From Tillandsia leiboldiana (taxonomy: Eukaryota; Streptophyta; Magnoliopsida; Poales; Bromeliaceae): 64,000 nucleotides of DNA. The stretch lies in assembly GCA_029204045.2 (NCBI GenBank), contig CM055076.1, positions 22,420,743 to 22,484,742 of the forward strand, written 5' to 3'. The first letter of the stretch is position 1; the number at the start of each line of letters is the position of its first letter. A program made the translations under genes and the position numbers. Positions 61,083-64,000 of the stretch are shown here, one piece after another. The notes beneath the pieces were generated by a model that saw only the letters and a program-made list of their open reading frames with translations, had not been told where the DNA came from and did not search any database.

Positions 61083-61767
61083 CGACATCTTTGAAGTCGT
61101 CCAAGCGGCGGATTTACACACCTTTCGGGCAGTGGTCGATAGGGCCACTATTGTGGAACGTGGGTTTGCTATCACATGCGCCCGACGTGAGGGCTTAGAG
61201 TATAACCGGGACAAGAAGCGGTCACAGTCCTACCCTGGAGGGGGCTTTTCTGGCGGAAACCGGCCCCCGAAACACCCCAAGACGCAACAAGGGACCAAGA
61301 GCACACCACCAAGGGGACAACGGCCGGTGGACAAGCCCTGTATTATCTGCGGAGGAGCGCACCGAGTTACGAAATGCTCTAAGAGACAAGACCACTGTTA
61401 TCGCTGCGGCAAGCCGGGACATCTCCGCTTCAGCTGTCCCTTGAGCACGGGGACGGTATCTTCCGCCGCTTCCACCCCGACACCACAACCGCAGGGACGG
61501 GGAAGAGCATCATTGGGAGCACCCCCACGTCCACCAACCTCTCGACAGGAAGGGGAAGCGCGACCGCAACCTGGAGGGAGGATCTACTCGATGAGCCAGC
61601 TGAGAGCAGAACCACCGGAGGACGTAGTGGCAGGTATCACCCTAATTTCTGATTTTCAAGCTCGAACTCTGTTTGACACCGGAGCATCTCGCTCCTTCGT
61701 ATCCCACACCTTTGCTCACTCACACCTTCTAGAGGGTAGGCCCCTAGGCAACCTAATGACCGTCTAG
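61083..61767 (+). pseudogene. TEK-C Gag end and protease start
   Basis: Continues gag (DIFEVVQAADLHTF, then V-V-D-R-A-T-I-V-E-R-G-F). Two zinc knuckles: CIICGGAHRVTKC (C-x2-C-x3-H-x4-C) and CYRCGKPGHLRFSC (about 61340-61440). Protease LFDTGASRSFVS at about 61669-61704. The frame ends at TAG 61765-61767 where TEK-A has CAA for Gln; it then continues in the same frame. Confidence 0.88.
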
Positions 61768-63315
61768 ACCCCTGGGGGACCAATTGAAGCAACCAGCTTT
61801 GTACCTTCCTGCCCGATTAGGTTGGGGTGGTTGTCCTGCCCTTGGGATTTGGTAGTCATTCCATTGAAAGAGTTCGACGTGGTACTAGGCATGGATTGGC
61901 TTACCGAGTACCAGGCGATAATCGATTGCGACAAGCGTCAGGTACGATTGCAGAAACCGGGTTTTCCGGAACACGTTTACTTAGTATGTAAAAGCACTTT
62001 CTTCTCAGCCGTCATCTCCGCATCTCGAGCCAGGAAGTTAATGGATGGTGGGTGCGTGGCTTACTTGGCCTCGGTGGACCTGGCAGCCCTACCCACCCTC
62101 TCGCTTTCCGACATCCCAGTCGTAAGGGAGTTTCCAGATGTGTTCCCGACGGAACTCCCTGGGATGCCACCCGAGCGAGAGGTCGACTTCCCTATTGAAC
62201 TACTCCCAGGCACTAAACCTATTACCAAAGCACCGTACAGGATGGCCTTCGCCGAGCTAAGGGAACTGAAAGCACAACTGGAAGACCTTCTGGATAAAGG
62301 CTTCATCAGACCAAGTGTGTCGCCATGGGGCGCACCTGTTCTGTTCGTAAGGAAGAAGGACGGGAGCCTTAGCTTGTGCATAGACTATCGGGAAATAAAC
62401 AAGGTCACCATAAAGAACAAGTACCCCTTGCCGGCGATCGATGATTTGTTCGACCAGTTGCAAGGAGCAACGGTGTTTTCCAAGATCGATCTGCAGTCCG
62501 GCTATCATCAGCTCAGAGTCGAGGAAGAAGATATCCCCAAAACAGCTTTCCGGACGCGTTATGGCCACTACGAATTCACAGTAATGCCGTTCGGGCTCAC
62601 CAACGCCCCAGCGGTGTTCATGGACATGATGAATAGGGTGTTTAAACCCTTCTTAGATCGATTCGTAATAGTCTTCATTGATGACATCCTCGTCTACTCC
62701 CGCACAGATGAGGAACATGAGGAACATCTACGTATAGTCCTTCAGACCCTCCGGGACCAGGAACTATATGCCAAACTCAAAAAGTGTGAGTTCTGGCTCC
62801 GCGAGGTGGACTTCTTGGGGCATATCGTCTTGGTGTCTGGGATTGCAGTGGACCCGAGTAAGATAGACTCTGTGGCCGACTGGCCCCGACCTACAACGGT
62901 AACAGAGATCCGAAGTTTCTTAGGATTGGCGGGATACTACAGACGTTTTGTGGAAGGATTTTCCAAGATAGCCACTCCCTTAAATCGTTTAACCCAGAAG
63001 GGAGAGAAATTTATCTGGACAGGCCAGTGCCAGAAGAGTTTCGAGGAACTCAAGGATAAACTGACACGGGCCCCGGTCCTCGCTCTGCCGGAGCCCGGGG
63101 AGGACTATGAGATTTATTGTGACGCATCGCGAAGCGGTCTTGGGAGTGTACTTATGCAACGGGGAAAAGTCATAGCCTACGCGTCAAGGCAACTCAAGGA
63201 ATACGAACGGAACTACCCCACACACGATTTGGAGCTTGCAGCGGTTGTGTTTGCTCTTAAGCTGTGGAGACACTACCTATACGGGACACACTGTAATGTG
63301 TACTCCGATCATTAG
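61768..63315 (+). pseudogene. TEK-C protease end, reverse transcriptase, RNase H
   Basis: VVLGMDWL (protease end), DIPVVREFPDVFP linker, then reverse transcriptase: PVLFVRKKDGSLSLCIDY, FSKIDLQSGYHQLRV, VMPFGLTNAPAVFM and FVIVFIDDILVYS (FIDD about 62674-62685). RNase H YEIYCDASRSGLG follows. TAG at 63313-63315 falls in S-D-H-x-S-L-K-Y, where TEK-A has CAA for Gln. Apart from the two TAG codons the frame is open. Confidence 0.9.
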
Positions 63316-64000
63316 AGCCTCAAGTACCTTTTCACCCAGAAGGAGCTAAACTTACGGCAAAGGCGGTGGCTCGAACTACTGAAAGACTATGATTTGTCGA
63401 TCCACTACCACCCGGGGAAGGCAAATGTGGTGGCCGACGCCTTGAGCCGCAAGGGGCAGAGGTGGAATCAATGACAAACGCCCTTACCCAGCAGGACCGT
63501 TTGATTGCAGAGTTCTCGCAGTTAAGACTGGAGGTAGTACCGGCGGGTACGGTTGCACAACTCCTGACCCTGGTGGTCAGACCCACCCTGCTTGACAGGA
63601 TCTTGGAAGGACAATCGACAGACACTCAGTTGCAGCTTGTGCGAGACAGAATACCTTCGGACCAAGGGGGCGATTTCGCGATAGGCTCTGATGGCGCAAT
63701 ACGATTCCGAGGACGAATTTGCATGCCTGACCTACCAGAACTCAAGGAGGAAATTCTAAGGGAAGCGCATAGTGCTCCCTACTCTGCGCACCCTGGGTGA
63801 ACAAAGATGTATAAAGATATTAGACAGACCTTCTGGTGGCCCAAGTTGAAGGGGGACGTGACACGATTCGTGGCGCATTGCTTGGTGTGCCAACAAGTAA
63901 AGGCTGAACATTAACGCCCAGCAGGGAAGCTACAGCCATTGCCTGTGCCGGAATGGAAATGAGAGAGGATTACGATGGACTTCGTCACCGGTTTTCTGTG
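63316..64000 (+). pseudogene. TEK-C RNase H end and integrase start, broken, runs off the window
   Basis: RNase H closes with KANVVADALSRKG. A one-base change near 63453 moves the frame into 63462-63800 (D-R-L-I-A-E-F-S-Q-L). TGA at 63798-63800 replaces the second Gly of H-P-G-G-T. The integrase zinc domain continues (C-L-V-C-Q-Q-V-K-A-E-H) with TAA about 63913 and TGA about 63961 (Trp codon in relatives). The window ends just before the first catalytic Asp. Confidence 0.85.

Larger units (their letters stand above)
51025..64000 (+). mobile_element. TEK-C: Tekay-like element, runs off the right end, split by SIR-B
   Basis: 5' LTR 51025-53560, primer site, gag from 53786, SIR-B at 54670-61077 (CGTAG duplication), then gag-pol from 61083 to the window end in integrase. 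Inserted in the TEK-B integrase after the Y-N-N codons. Fewer lesions than TEK-B but several stops and one frameshift. The 3' LTR is outside. Confidence 0.9.

Overview
The window is plant nuclear DNA made almost wholly of nested retrotransposons. The evidence is direct: Ty1/copia and Ty3/gypsy polyproteins of plant type (Tekay/Del-like, SIRE/Maximus-like), primer-binding sites matching the 3' end of plant initiator tRNA-Met (TGGTATCAGAG) just inside most long terminal repeats (LTRs), two TRIM-size elements, and a LINE tail. A flowering plant is a safe inference; I cannot name a species. I found no intact host gene, rRNA, tRNA or CRISPR array. One short stretch (13.0-13.15 kb) looks like a decayed LRK10-like receptor kinase.

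Layout. 1-726: 3' end of a LINE with poly(A). About 1.64-11.6 kb: an old + strand copia (called COP1 here). It holds a TRIM pair (2481-8998), itself split by a - strand gypsy element (GYP1, 2908-8383), and a SIRE-type solo LTR (9326-10495). 13.7-40.97 kb: a - strand copia (COP2) cut in its RNase H by a 26 kb Tekay complex (TEK-A, 14153-40327, target-site duplication ACTTG). The left end of TEK-A is rearranged into LTR / inverted LTR / truncated LTR, and its gag is split by a young - strand SIRE-type element (SIR-A, 22615-33746, duplication AGAGC). From 40973: a large Tekay-like LTR (LTR-D), then a decayed Tekay element (TEK-B, about 44.0 kb on), cut in its integrase at 51025 by a third Tekay element (TEK-C). 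TEK-C is cut in gag by a second young SIRE-type element with no pol (SIR-B, 54670-61077, duplication CGTAG). TEK-C runs off the right end, so the right ends of TEK-B and LTR-D lie beyond the window.

How the parts work together. Autonomous elements normally supply Gag, protease, integrase and reverse transcriptase/RNase H. Here GYP1 keeps all domains but has in-frame stops, and TEK-A has one stop once its insertion is ignored. SIR-A lacks protease and the integrase N-terminus, and SIR-B has only gag. Yet SIR-A and SIR-B have nearly identical LTRs (2 and 3 differences seen by eye), so they probably moved recently with enzymes supplied in trans.

Best candidates for something new: (1) GC-rich palindromic tandem arrays, different in sequence but equivalent in position, in every well-preserved Tekay LTR, each framed by splice-like donor and acceptor sites; (2) a head-to-head LTR palindrome that could make hairpin RNA; (3) a third SIR-A reading frame with an LTR-like array and TATA motif upstream; (4) a non-coding block conserved between SIR-A and SIR-B although SIR-B lost pol.
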